This document shows, piece after piece, positions 9,032 to 17,934 of a DNA stretch of 64,000 nt. The notes below the pieces were generated by a model, which was not told the DNA's origin, did no database searches, and was given only the letters and a program-made list of their open reading frames with translations. The translations under genes were made by a program, and so were the position numbers. The stretch covers positions 28,333-92,332 of the forward strand of contig DATANR010000152.1 in the NCBI GenBank assembly GCA_036266155.1, written 5' to 3'. Within the stretch, counting starts at the first letter, position 1. Every line of letters begins with the position of its first letter. The stretch comes from SIAJ01 sp036266155. GTDB taxonomy: Bacteria > Planctomycetota > Planctomycetia > Gemmatales > Gemmataceae.

Positions 9032-9694
9032 TCACTTGCGAAAGCCGTACTTCTCGCCGTACAACTCGTTGAACACCTTCTGTTGATCCGGGGTCAGGAG
9101 CGCGCGGACCTGGTCGGGCACGCTCCAGCCTATTTTCCGGGCCCGTCGGGCGGCCTCCTCATTGGTGATCTTCTTCGCTGCGACCTCCGCTTTCAATTGT
9201 TCCACCGTTTCGCGCCCGAGTTGGTTGTACGCGTCACGAAGAACGCGGACCTCCTTGTCGCCAATCTTGAGGGCCGCGCGGACTTCCGGGTGGTCGAACA
9301 CTTCCATTTCGCGGTTCTGGAACAGGATCTGCTTCATCCGCTTGATCTGCTCGGGCCGGAGAATCTCACCGTACATTCGGAGGAGTTCGTCGGAGGCCTT
9401 CGTCTCCTGAACACGCAGCTTGGCGTTCTTCTCCCGCTCGGGTGTCTTCGAGTCCAGAAGAGCCCGGCTCTCGTCTTCATACCGGAGACGTACTTTTTCG
9501 CGCCGTTCCTTGGTGTCGAGAAGCGCTTTTTCCTGCTCCGCGGTCACTTTCAGCTCGGCCTTCCTCTCCTTGTCGAAGAAGTAGTAGACGGAGCCGACCG
9601 GGTAGAGAGCACGCGAGTCGGCGTCGCCGGCGAATGCGCTGGCGGGCAGAGCCGTCAGTGCCGTCGCGAGAAAGAGGGTGGGAACGAATCTCAT
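9032..9694 (-). CDS. Exported Lys/Glu-rich helical protein
   Basis: 220 residues starting at MRFVPTLFLATAL, with GAGG six nt upstream; two earlier in-frame starts lack a ribosome site. The signal peptide ends near ASAFAGDA. The mature protein is almost all alpha-helix with many Lys, Glu and Arg ('KERKAELKVTAEQEKALLDTK', 'LRPEQIKRMKQILFQNREME'), a pattern seen in planctomycete periplasmic proteins with LTXXQ/Spy-like helices, here 'LTPDQQKVFNELYG'. A chaperone-like role would be a guess. Confidence 0.75.
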   Translation of the reverse strand: MRFVPTLFLATALTALPASAFAGDADSRALYPVGSVYYFFDKERKAELKVTAEQEKALLDTKERREKVRLRYEDESRALLDSKTPEREKNAKLRVQETKASDELLRMYGEILRPEQIKRMKQILFQNREMEVFDHPEVRAALKIGDKEVRVLRDAYNQLGRETVEQLKAEVAAKKITNEEAARRARKIGWSVPDQVRALLTPDQQKVFNELYGEKYGFRK

Positions 9695-9925
9695 CGTGCG
9701 CCTCATTGCCGAATGGAACCCCTGCGCCGGATGACGCACCGCGATAGGGGTTCCGATGTTCGGAGTCTAGCTCACGATTTTCCGCCCACGCTCACCAGTA
9801 CGACTGTTGGCGAGCGACGCGTCACCACATCACGATCTGCATTGTCGCGATCGCCTGGTTCAGCGTGTTTTATCGTCCGCCCGGCGTGGCCTTCGCGTCC
9901 GTCCGGTCCTGCACAGCCACGATTA

Positions 9926-11203
9926 CTATTGGCCGATTGCCTTCTTCAGTGCCTCAGAGGCGACACTCACACCGATCTTGGTCGCCACATCTAGGGCCCA
10001 CTGCCCGGCACCGGCCAGCCGGCTTAACATCCCGGCCCCGTCTCCCTTCCTCGCGGCGACTTCGGCCGCCGCCACTTCTCCGATGGCGCTATCCTGCTCG
10101 GGCGACGCGGCCACCTCCTTCATGGAGGTACGCAGTCGGGACAACTCCGAGGCGAGCGCCTCAAGATTCAGATTGTTCCCGCCCCCTTGCCAAATCTGTT
10201 GGAACTTGATGTGGTGTGCTTGGGCTCCGGGCCCAATCGCACCCCCCTGCCCCACCTTGTACTGATCTCTCATGATCAACTCCTCTATGAAGATATTTCT
10301 TGTGGCGGGCCTGTATTCCCCGGTTGAAGAAGCGACTTCTAGCAGCAAGCTCGCGTATTTTTCCACCTCGGCTTGATCATCCAGTTCAACAAAGTCCTGT
10401 TCGCAAATGGTCAGCTCGGTGCCGAGTGTCTCCTCGACGGTTGTCCATTCATTCGCGTCGACGACGCGCGGCTGGTACTCCCGCGGTATATTGCCGTGAA
10501 ACTCGTAATCTTTTTTCTTGGTGATCGCAATGGTTGGAACCAGCGCGGCTCGGACTGCCCCTAACAAGTAATGAGAATGCCGGTTGGCCGCATCGATATA
10601 ACATACGGCCACGTCGGCATTGGCAATCAACTCGAACACTTCCATTTCGTCCGAAAGCGAACGCTGGGGACGGGTAGTCAAGGGGGTATAACCTCGGGCC
10701 TCAATGTAATCCGGGAGTTGCCTCCGGACGGCCTTCCCCATGCTCTCCGTGCCAAGTAACAGGCAGGACCGGCGCGACGTCGACGGCTGGTAACGTGGCC
10801 GGGGGTTTTCGCCGAGATATGCACGGAATATTTGTATGGCGTGGCGGTGTTCCCGTAATTGTCTCAGATACGAACCCCTCGAGAACCGCCGCTGCAGTAT
10901 TCTCGACGGGACGATCTCGCCGGACAGGACGTCCTCTACGAATACGAGGACCGGTTTCCGGGCTCGGATTCCCAAGGCGATCTCAAATAGGATGTGGGGT
11001 GATACCCCACCCTCGCGCCGGGTTACGACAGCCAACATGCCGTCACTGCTGTTAAGATGACGCTCCAACTTCGACGCGTTCACCGTCTTTGATGGCGGAT
11101 CGAGGCTCGGGACAATACCTTCAGTGCGCATCAGGCGTCCGAAATAGGTGACGACGTCGACGTCCTCCTTTCGGTAGCTATGCGAGAAGTAGACTAGGTT
11201 CAT
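9926..11203 (-). CDS. Tandem TIR-like protein with C-terminal GGAIGP helical module (putative immune effector)
   Basis: 425 residues in three parts. Residues 1-135 look like a TIR/SEFIR domain: 'MNLVYFSHSYRKED' as strand A and loop, a central strand 'DGMLAVVTRREGG', then 'SPHILFEIALGIRARKPVLVF', where E74 sits at the position of the catalytic Glu of TIR NADases. Residues ~145-265 repeat a Rossmann-like TIR/deoxyribosyltransferase pattern ('SCLLLGTE', 'IANADVAVCYIDAANRHSHYL', 'LVPTIAITK') but lack an obvious Glu, suggesting a degenerate or sensing copy. Residues ~310-425 form a C-terminal module with 'VGQGGAIGPGAQAHHIKFQQI', then helices 'ALASELSRLRTSM' and 'WALDVATKIGVSVASEAL'. It is soluble and apparently monocistronic. 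A phased repeat array lies just upstream. NAD+ cleavage is inferred, not shown. Confidence 0.8.
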   Translation of the reverse strand: MNLVYFSHSYRKEDVDVVTYFGRLMRTEGIVPSLDPPSKTVNASKLERHLNSSDGMLAVVTRREGGVSPHILFEIALGIRARKPVLVFVEDVLSGEIVPSRILQRRFSRGSYLRQLREHRHAIQIFRAYLGENPRPRYQPSTSRRSCLLLGTESMGKAVRRQLPDYIEARGYTPLTTRPQRSLSDEMEVFELIANADVAVCYIDAANRHSHYLLGAVRAALVPTIAITKKKDYEFHGNIPREYQPRVVDANEWTTVEETLGTELTICEQDFVELDDQAEVEKYASLLLEVASSTGEYRPATRNIFIEELIMRDQYKVGQGGAIGPGAQAHHIKFQQIWQGGGNNLNLEALASELSRLRTSMKEVAASPEQDSAIGEVAAAEVAARKGDGAGMLSRLAGAGQWALDVATKIGVSVASEALKKAIGQ

Positions 11204-11239
11204 CGGGCGCGCCTTGCAGTCAGATTTCGCCCCCGGGCC

Positions 11240-11355
11240 GGGCAGCGACCTCCGGCCAAACTGGTGAGTATGCCGACCGGTGCCGGTCAGCCTGTTTCGC
11301 CGCGCCGGTCAGCAAATCACAGTATCATGGTCAGCGTTTGCAGTCGCCGGTCAGC
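11240..11355. repeat. Array of GGTCAGC-type heptamers phased at about 22 bp upstream of the TIR gene
   Basis: Exact GGTCAGC occurs at 11285, 11307, 11329 and 11349. Weaker copies are GGTGAGT at 11263 and GGGCAGC at 11240. Start-to-start spacing is 23, 22, 22, 22 and 20 bp, about two helical turns, so all copies would face one side of the DNA. The array lies 37-152 bp upstream of the TIR start codon. This looks like a multi-site operator or iteron-like binding array rather than CRISPR, because the units are too short. The rest of the 11204-11498 gap holds no gene that I can see. Confidence 0.6.
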
Positions 11356-11498
11356 CGATTGCTGCGCTATTTCACGCCAACCGACGGAAGTTGTCAATCT
11401 TCCTCGCGTGTAGACAGAGCTGAGGCAACTCATTCTGTCAGACCACTTCGCCGAGTTGTATGACTATTGATTCAGGCGTCGCCAACCCTGTCGGCTAG

Positions 11499-12272
11499 TC
11501 AAGCAATTCTGTCCACGCCTACTTCCACTCCGCTCGCCAACGCCTTCAACTCGTCAACAATCGGCCCCGTCAACACCTCCTCGAAGCGAGCAAGCGCCCG
11601 CGCCACGGTCGCTCCGTCCATCACGCGATGATCGTAGACCACACGCATGTCGACTTCGCCGGCCGGCGAAAAGACGCCGTAGTTCAGGATCGTCGTGAGC
11701 GGCGACAGTGGGTGCAACGACTCAGCGCCTAACGCCGAATAGACACTGACGCCGAACGTGCCGAAGTGTCGCGCCCGTTGGCGGCCGACGTTCAGGCCGA
11801 TCCACCACAAGGCACGTCGAAGCGGCCGCGGCAGGCGTGTCATCCGCAGGGCACGGTGAAAATCCTTCACATCGTCGACCGGCGTCTCGTTGAACGCCCG
11901 CAATCGTTTCGTGAGTTCGAGCAATGGCAGCGCTGCCGGGTCCTTGATGCGACCAATCAGGATTGCCTTCTCGTCCTCATAGTCGCGCTCGACAACGACG
12001 CTCGCAACGGTTGTCGGGAACTCGTAGAGGTGGTGCCACGGCAGCTTGCAATACGCCCGTCGCAACTCGGGCATTTCGGCCGAGACGAGCGCGTATGCCT
12101 TGACGACGATGGCCGTCCACGCCGGCCGGTCGGTCAATGCGGCTCGGGCTTCGATGACGGGTTGGAGCTTGATGCGCCGCTGAACCGGAACGGTCGGCAC
12201 GCCGGCCGCGAAGTGCAGAAAATCGATGACCAGTCTGCGGGCCCGCGAGAGAGCGATTCGGCGGCCACGCAT
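11499..12272 (-). CDS. 2-oxoacid dehydrogenase E2-like / CAT-fold acyltransferase, catalytic domain only
   Basis: 257 residues. The start at 12272 follows AGGGAG with a 7-nt spacer; the open frame continues 46 codons upstream without membrane or domain features. The C-terminus has the E2 catalytic box 'VVYDHRVMDGATVARAL' (HxxxDG) and 'FSPAGEVDMRVVYDHRVMDG', as in lipoate acyltransferase and chloramphenicol acetyltransferase folds. No lipoyl or E1-binding domain precedes it, and no E1 or E3 genes are nearby. It is therefore probably a stand-alone acyltransferase with an unknown acyl acceptor. Confidence 0.78.
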   Translation of the reverse strand: MRGRRIALSRARRLVIDFLHFAAGVPTVPVQRRIKLQPVIEARAALTDRPAWTAIVVKAYALVSAEMPELRRAYCKLPWHHLYEFPTTVASVVVERDYEDEKAILIGRIKDPAALPLLELTKRLRAFNETPVDDVKDFHRALRMTRLPRPLRRALWWIGLNVGRQRARHFGTFGVSVYSALGAESLHPLSPLTTILNYGVFSPAGEVDMRVVYDHRVMDGATVARALARFEEVLTGPIVDELKALASGVEVGVDRIA

Positions 12273-12521
12273 CGGGCGTCTCCCTCGAATGTCCAATTTC
12301 TTCAGCGCATTGCAACGAAACCGCCACGTGAAACGAATCGAACACGCTCGAGCGCGAATGCAGCACGCACGGCACCATTTCGGGGGGTCTATTGCGCTAG
12401 TATTTTGCACTACGCGTTTTCAACCCATCTCCTCTGCTGCTAACGACATGTGTCCAAAACAGCGATCAGAGGTTGCCAACCATAGGGAGGGGGTGGCAAT
12501 CTTAGTTGGCAATCTCTCCCT

Positions 12522-13292
12522 TTAAGCAGGTTTAAGCGCTCGGAAAATATACGCCTGGTCGACGTAGCTGAGGCGATGCTCGATGCCCGTGAACCCGACG
12601 GCCGTCAACTTCGCGGCGATGGCGTCGTCGGTCAGGTAGTGGAAGCGGCCCTTGCGCGCTTCCTTCTTGAGCCACTTGCCGTAACGCAGCATGCGCCAGG
12701 CTTTCTTCAAGTACTTCAGCGGCTTCTCGGCCGCCCGTGCACCGCCGAGCGACTTCCAGGCGACCTTGCCCCAGGCTGGGTTCGGCACGTTCACCGAGAA
12801 GATGAATCGTCCGCCCGGTTGAAGGATGCGGAACACGTCCTGCAGTAGCCGATCGTACGCGGCGGTGGTCCAGGCGCCGGTGGCTTCGTCGTACGACTCG
12901 GCATAGGAGATCGATAAGCCGGAGATGACGCACTTGTAGGAAGCATCGGGTATCTGGCCGAGGCCGACGCTGAAGTCGTGCGTCTCAAAGCGGACACGTT
13001 GGCCCGGCGGCGGCTGGAGCGTCGCTCGCAACTTCGCGTAAGCCTGTTCGTTGACGGCCGCCACATCCATGCCGACGACTTCAGTGATCTGCCCCTCGGT
13101 CCGTTCCCAGAGCGCCTTCGAGAGCGCGCCGCCGCCGCAACCGAGGTCGAGCCACGACTCGCCCGCTTGTGGATCTGCCCAGTCGATCGTGTCGTCGAGC
13201 AACTCGCGATAGGGCGGCAACTCATGCTGGCCCCAGAAGGCTTTGGCACACTTGCTATCGGGCCAGTAGTTGACGGCGGGGGCCTCGGGCAT
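12522..13292 (-). CDS. Class I SAM-dependent methyltransferase
   Basis: 256 residues; start at MPEAPAVNYW with GGAAGGA upstream. Motif I is 'WLDLGCGGGALSKAL'; the acidic ribose-binding residue follows in 'VVGMDVAAVN'; motif II-like 'YKCVISGLSISYAES' and post-II 'ILQPGGRFIFSVNVPNPAWG' complete a Methyltransf_11/25 fold. A C-terminal helical segment with basic residues (LKYLKKAWRMLRYGKWLKKEARKG) may contact substrate. The substrate is unknown. It is divergent from the transglutaminase gene with about 100 bp between them. Confidence 0.88.
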   Translation of the reverse strand: MPEAPAVNYWPDSKCAKAFWGQHELPPYRELLDDTIDWADPQAGESWLDLGCGGGALSKALWERTEGQITEVVGMDVAAVNEQAYAKLRATLQPPPGQRVRFETHDFSVGLGQIPDASYKCVISGLSISYAESYDEATGAWTTAAYDRLLQDVFRILQPGGRFIFSVNVPNPAWGKVAWKSLGGARAAEKPLKYLKKAWRMLRYGKWLKKEARKGRFHYLTDDAIAAKLTAVGFTGIEHRLSYVDQAYIFRALKPA

Positions 13293-13397
13293 CGTGGAAT
13301 CCTTCCGATCAAATTGGGCGGTCATTGTAGCAGGTTCGCTGCTCGCGTCCCGGTGCGATCGGGCGTATGATGTCTTCGTCCGCCCCAGGGGCTCGCC

Positions 13398-15743
13398 ATG
13401 GCGCCAGTCCGTCCGTTCCGCACTGCCATCTATTTGTCGCTGGGGTTGTCTGTCCTCGCACTCGGTGTCGCGGGCGGGGACCTCTTGCCCGAAATCCCGT
13501 ACCTGACCGGCTTGAGCCTGCTCCTATTGCTCGGCGCCTATTGCTTGGAAGGGCGTTGGCAACTCTCGTTGCGCGACGCGAATCTGATGGGCCTCGGCCT
13601 CGCGGCCGTGCTTGGGCTCTGGGGCATCTACCAAGTAGTCCGGCCGCCGACGGGCCTCGCCGACACGTTGCCGTGGCCGGCCAGTGCGTTGCCCTACCTC
13701 GCGCCCGTGCTGATGATCCTGCTCCCCGCGAAGATGTATCGGCCGAAACATGTCGGCGACTATTGGGCCATGCACGGTCTGGCGCTGCTCGCGATGGCGA
13801 TGGCGTGTGCACTGGCGCAGGACGGCGTGTTCGTTTTCATCTTCGCATTGTTCGCGGCCGTGTTCGTTTGGAGCTTGTCCGCATTTCATCTGTATCGCGA
13901 GGTCGGTTCGGTCGCGGCCAACCTGCCAATGAACGGCGGCCGCTGGCGTGCGCTGCGACCCGCGATCCTATGGGCTGGGTTGACGGGCCTCGCCGCAATC
14001 CCGCTTTTCTGGGCGACACCGCGCACCGGATCGAATTGGGAACTTGGCCTGAACACCCGCGGCAAGACCACGGGGATCAGCGACGGTCCGGTCGACCTCA
14101 ACACGACCGGTTCCATCTCCGTCAACCAGGAGCGGGCGTTCCAGGTCTATGCCGAACGATTGGACGGAACGCCGGTAACCGATTTGCCGGTCGATCTGAA
14201 GTGGCGCGTCGGGCCGCTGCAACTTTACGAGGGCGGACGATGGGGTCGGAACATGTTTGGCGGTTTACAGTCAGCCGACAAAGCCAGACCATTCGCCGAG
14301 AAATTTCACAATTCGCGTGATCGTTTGCCTAACTTGGGGCCTCAGCAGATCTTGCTTCACTTCACCCTGGAAGCGAAGTTGGTGCGGACTCCGCCGTTGA
14401 CCGATCCGGTCGCGTGGAAAGTGGGCGACTGGCCGCCGGTTGCGAGCCGCTCCGACGCGGGCGATTACAAGAGCTGGGTCCACCGCACGGACGGGTCACT
14501 GGACGGCGCGTTCAGCTTCGAAGGCGGCGGCCCGCCGCGCTATGTCCAGGCGTGGGTCTCACCGCTACGCCCCGGCGATGGACCGACCATGCGCGTCGGC
14601 GCCGCCCAGGTCGGCGATCGCCCGTTCGAGAACCTGCTCAAGTTGCCCGGCGGAATGTTTCGCCTCCGCGAGTACACCGACACGCTGGTCGAACGACTGG
14701 TGAACGAGCAGGCGCTGCCGCGCGAGGTGTTGACGACCCGCGATCCCGATCTGCGGTCGCGAGCGCCCCAATATCACGAGGTCATTGCCCGTGCCCTTGA
14801 GAAACATCTGGCCCAGTCGGGCGAGTTCACCTATTCACTCGACCTCGTCCGGCAGGACAAGGCGATCGATCCGACGGAGGATTTTGTTCTTAATACCAAG
14901 GCGGGGCATTGCCAGCGCTTTGCAACCGCGCTGGTCCTGATGTTGCGAACGCAAGGCATTCCCTGTCAACTTGTTCTCGGTTATCGCGGGCTGGAGGGAC
15001 GCGGCGACGGTTGGTACGACATTCGCGAGGACCACGCACATGCATGGGTCGAAACCATCGTCCCGGCATCCGTCGAAGGTTTGGCGCCGGTTTCCGAAGT
15101 GATCACCAGCTTCGGTCGGTGGCAGAACGTCATCAAGACCGACTGGCAAATGGGCGGCGCTCTGGCGGTGGCCGCGACGCCGTTGCCGCCAGGCTGGCAA
15201 GCGATGCACTGGGTGACGCTCGATCCGACGCCTTCCGGCCCCGGCATCGACGAGGGAAGCAGCACGTCGCTCCTTGGTCAAGCACGCGCACGCTGGGAAG
15301 CGCTCTTCAAGAACTTGCTACTGGCGTACAACGCGCAGTCACGCGAAGAATTCGCCGAAGCAGTTCGCGGATGGATCTTTAACGATGGTGGAGCGTTCTA
15401 TTTGTCGGGCGGGATTGTGGCGCTCGTCGGCTTGTGGCTGTGGCGGCGCCGCGCTCGGCGACGAGCGGCAGCGCGCGCCCACGTCCCCGACACGCTGCTC
15501 CGGCTTGTCGCCATCATGAGTCGAGCGGGACTGCCGTGGCCGCCGGGCCAGACGGCACGCGAATGGGCGCGCTCCGCCGGCGACGTGTTGAAGCAAGCCG
15601 CCCCGACCGTCAGCGTGGCCGTCGTTCCCGAGTTGGTAGTCGCCGCCTATTACGCCGAGCGCTTCGGGGGCCATGCGATTGGCAGCGACCAGCGCGCGGC
15701 TCTCGATGTGGAGGTAGCGCGGCTGGCGGCAGCGATCGCGTGA
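13398..15743 (+). CDS. TgpA-like membrane transglutaminase (DUF3488 plus transglutaminase core)
   Basis: 781 residues. About six hydrophobic helices occupy residues ~10-220; an extracytoplasmic region follows; a further TM helix lies near 665-690 and a C-terminal cytosolic tail resembles DUF4129. The transglutaminase triad is visible: Cys505 in 'KAGHCQRFATAL', His548 in 'DHAHAWVE' and Asp609 in 'WVTLDPTPSGPG'. Related genes usually sit beside MoxR ATPase and DUF58 genes, but neither is present here. An extracytoplasmic peptidase or cross-linking role is inferred from the family. Confidence 0.92.
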   Translation: MAPVRPFRTAIYLSLGLSVLALGVAGGDLLPEIPYLTGLSLLLLLGAYCLEGRWQLSLRDANLMGLGLAAVLGLWGIYQVVRPPTGLADTLPWPASALPYLAPVLMILLPAKMYRPKHVGDYWAMHGLALLAMAMACALAQDGVFVFIFALFAAVFVWSLSAFHLYREVGSVAANLPMNGGRWRALRPAILWAGLTGLAAIPLFWATPRTGSNWELGLNTRGKTTGISDGPVDLNTTGSISVNQERAFQVYAERLDGTPVTDLPVDLKWRVGPLQLYEGGRWGRNMFGGLQSADKARPFAEKFHNSRDRLPNLGPQQILLHFTLEAKLVRTPPLTDPVAWKVGDWPPVASRSDAGDYKSWVHRTDGSLDGAFSFEGGGPPRYVQAWVSPLRPGDGPTMRVGAAQVGDRPFENLLKLPGGMFRLREYTDTLVERLVNEQALPREVLTTRDPDLRSRAPQYHEVIARALEKHLAQSGEFTYSLDLVRQDKAIDPTEDFVLNTKAGHCQRFATALVLMLRTQGIPCQLVLGYRGLEGRGDGWYDIREDHAHAWVETIVPASVEGLAPVSEVITSFGRWQNVIKTDWQMGGALAVAATPLPPGWQAMHWVTLDPTPSGPGIDEGSSTSLLGQARARWEALFKNLLLAYNAQSREEFAEAVRGWIFNDGGAFYLSGGIVALVGLWLWRRRARRRAAARAHVPDTLLRLVAIMSRAGLPWPPGQTAREWARSAGDVLKQAAPTVSVAVVPELVVAAYYAERFGGHAIGSDQRAALDVEVARLAAAIA

Positions 15744-15753
15744 ACCTAGGAAT

Positions 15754-16113
15754 CTATGTTTCCAGGCCAAAAGCCTCGGGATCGGCAAAGTTGCCGTAGT
15801 GAAAGCGGCTCAGAAAGCGAAAACAGGCAATCCCTTCAAAGCCACTCGGGCATCGCGAAGCGCCAACTGCGCGAACGCGGCGATCGAATCCCAACGCCGG
15901 GATTTGCACGCGAATGAGATAGACGGGGAAAGTGCCAGAGTAGGCCCCGCCGAGAATGATCGGTTTCACCGGCAAGCCGCCACAGTCCTGGCAGTCGGAT
16001 TGATCAAGTAGCAATTCAAAGCCAGCGCGATTTGTTCCGGCACCACTGTCGGCCAGGAGTTCCCGAACCATCGCCGAGCCGCCCCGGGCTTTGACGAGTC
16101 TTACTTCAATCAT
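15754..16113 (-). CDS. Retropepsin-like aspartic protease
   Basis: 119 residues starting at MIEVRLVKARGG, with GGAGG seven nt upstream. The active-site loop is 'LLADSGAGTNRAGF' (Asp22), like the D-[ST]-G-A box of retropepsins. The end, 'FEGIACFRFLSRFHYGNF', matches the 'GILGxDFLxRF' flap-distal motif of bacterial retropepsin-like proteins. One such chain would have to dimerise to form a full active site. It is the second gene of a two-gene operon, 38 bp after the small gene upstream. Two CxxC-like cysteines (DCQDCGG) are unusual and may bind metal. Confidence 0.72.
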   Translation of the reverse strand: MIEVRLVKARGGSAMVRELLADSGAGTNRAGFELLLDQSDCQDCGGLPVKPIILGGAYSGTFPVYLIRVQIPALGFDRRVRAVGASRCPSGFEGIACFRFLSRFHYGNFADPEAFGLET

Positions 16114-16151
16114 GGGCCGGCCTCCGAGAAGAGGCCATGCGGCGCGGGGCA

Positions 16152-16406
16152 TTAGCGCAGTCCCCAAATCTCCTGGGCCTGCTCATAATCCAGGCCGACT
16201 TCCAGGGACAGAGTATTGCTCGGATCGGCGACTAGCTGTCGCATGCGCTCGTCGAGTTCATCCCAATCGTCGGCGACCACCACGACCTGTCCCTCGGCGA
16301 TCCCGACAATCTTGCCGGCATATTGAGAGTGGGGGTTACGCCGAGCCTCGTCATTGATTGAGTCAGCAAGTTGCTGATTGGCGTTTTGAACTTCCGTGGC
16401 TGTCAT
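16152..16406 (-). CDS. Small DUF5678-like protein paired with the retropepsin gene
   Basis: 84 residues starting at MTATEVQNANQQL, with GGAGG six nt upstream. The core 'YAGKIVGIAEGQVVVVADDWDEL' resembles the DUF5678 pattern (a protein stating 'Y.GKWVAI..G.VVA...') that commonly precedes retropepsin-like genes. No membrane segment. It is likely co-transcribed with the protease gene and could be its partner or substrate; the pair has been compared with toxin-antitoxin modules elsewhere, which remains speculation here. Confidence 0.72.
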   Translation of the reverse strand: MTATEVQNANQQLADSINDEARRNPHSQYAGKIVGIAEGQVVVVADDWDELDERMRQLVADPSNTLSLEVGLDYEQAQEIWGLR

Positions 16407-16552
16407 TCTCTGCCTCCGCGCCGCTTCTTTCGACCCATTATTCATTCTTCTTGATTCCTCTGCAATCCCGCTCCACAAAACAACCGGAGGGCCGGCGGCC
16501 CGGCCGAACTGCTGTTCCAACGGCCGCCGCCCTCCGCTTCATTCGATCACTC

Positions 16553-17668
16553 TCACTGCCGTTCTGTCCGCGTTCCCGCTCGACCCTTGAGCCGTTCCTG
16601 GGCGGCCGTCTGGGCCGGCCAGCGGTAGCGGCCGAGCTTGTGCAAGACGGCGTCCGCGGCCTTCGCGTCATCGTTCGACGGGCCGTTCACGCGCTTGACC
16701 AGTGCGTCGATGTCTTTCTCGCGTTCCGGCGTCAACACATCGTGCCGGCCGACGAGGACGCGCAACATCTGGTCCGGCTTCGGGTCAATCTTGATCGGCA
16801 GGAATTCGTCGGTCACCGACTCGGCGACCAGATAAAGCACGCGTGTCCCTTCGTCGCCGAACCAGTCGCTCCGCCACGTCTTCACCATGGCCCGAGCTTC
16901 CTTCTCGTAGAGCCCCTGCTTGACGAGCAACTCCGCCATTGTGTCGCCGAGCTTGTCGGCCGTCGACGCCTCGGCCGGTAACGCAATCTTCTCCTCGGCC
17001 GCCGGCGACAAGTGCCCGAACGCCTGGAACGTCACCTTGCGGTCATGCACATTGACCAGCACGTAGCCAGGGATCGCGTGCTTGCCGGTGTTCTTGACCG
17101 TGAACTTACCGTCGCCCGTGGCCTTGACGACGAACGGCATCTGGAAGTCGCCGACGCCGCGGTAGAAGAGGAATTTTTCGTACTGGGTCTTCTCACCCTC
17201 CGTGCGAACGATTTGCGCGTCGGTCTCGCGGGCCGCGAGGTAGCGGTCCTTGATCCGGTCGGTCGGCAGCGTCGGCTGTTCCTTGGCCAGCACTTGCAGG
17301 TCGTCCCAGCGGATGTTCTTCTCCGGCGGCCGGCTGGCGTTCGGATACCACTCGGTCATCATTCCCTTGGGGAAGTCGACGCTGACGGACACCTTCCGAT
17401 CGCGATCGCTGTAGAAGTAGAGGACCGGCGTCTCCAGGCTGACGAGCGCCGCTTCTACGCCGCCCTTGACGTTGCGGTGCCGGCTGTAGACGAACTCGGG
17501 CAACGAGCGGTCGTCTGGATAGAACTTGAGCGACTTGCCGTCCGAGCCGGAGAACGTGCTGAACGTGCCCCATTCGTGAACGACGAACTTGTCCGGCTCC
17601 TTGGCGAACGCGCCGAGCGACGTTGCCAGGGCCAGTACGGCCACCAATCCAAAACGAAGTGCGGTCAT
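16553..17668 (-). CDS. Exported hypothetical protein
   Basis: 371 residues, ATG at 17668 with GGGAG eight nt upstream. A clean signal peptide ends near LGAFAKEP. The mature protein starts with 'KFVVHEWGTFSTFSGSDG', a motif I recall from exported planctomycete and myxobacterial proteins of unknown function. It is rich in beta strands in the first 230 residues and helical with Lys and Arg near the end. The cluster 'TPEREKDIDALVKRV' looks like a regulatory or binding helix. No catalytic residues were recognised. Confidence 0.8.
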   Translation of the reverse strand: MTALRFGLVAVLALATSLGAFAKEPDKFVVHEWGTFSTFSGSDGKSLKFYPDDRSLPEFVYSRHRNVKGGVEAALVSLETPVLYFYSDRDRKVSVSVDFPKGMMTEWYPNASRPPEKNIRWDDLQVLAKEQPTLPTDRIKDRYLAARETDAQIVRTEGEKTQYEKFLFYRGVGDFQMPFVVKATGDGKFTVKNTGKHAIPGYVLVNVHDRKVTFQAFGHLSPAAEEKIALPAEASTADKLGDTMAELLVKQGLYEKEARAMVKTWRSDWFGDEGTRVLYLVAESVTDEFLPIKIDPKPDQMLRVLVGRHDVLTPEREKDIDALVKRVNGPSNDDAKAADAVLHKLGRYRWPAQTAAQERLKGRAGTRTERQ

Positions 17669-17934
17669 GGCAGGATCTCCCAGGTCGCGGACGCGAACAG
17701 TCCGTCGATTGATTGGATGCTACACGACGCCATAACGCGGCGGATGATGTTTGTCGGGTGCGTTACAAAGGAGATTGTTGTTTTAGGGGCTGCATCGGCC
17801 AAAGCGTTGGCGACGGACCCCCATTCGGCTATTCTCAACGCTCACGCACTCCGCGTTGAATCTGTACGGGCGTTCCGTACTCACTCACGGGCATGGTTCT
17901 TCCGCCCGGACGCGGCGTCCGCACTTTCACCTCA

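Noticed and set aside
11240..11355. CRISPR-like array
   Set aside because: Repeats are only 7 bp and the intervening sequence is 13-16 bp; no cas genes are present.
11499..12272. Pyruvate dehydrogenase E2 subunit
   Set aside because: Lacks lipoyl and subunit-binding domains and is not near E1 or E3 genes.
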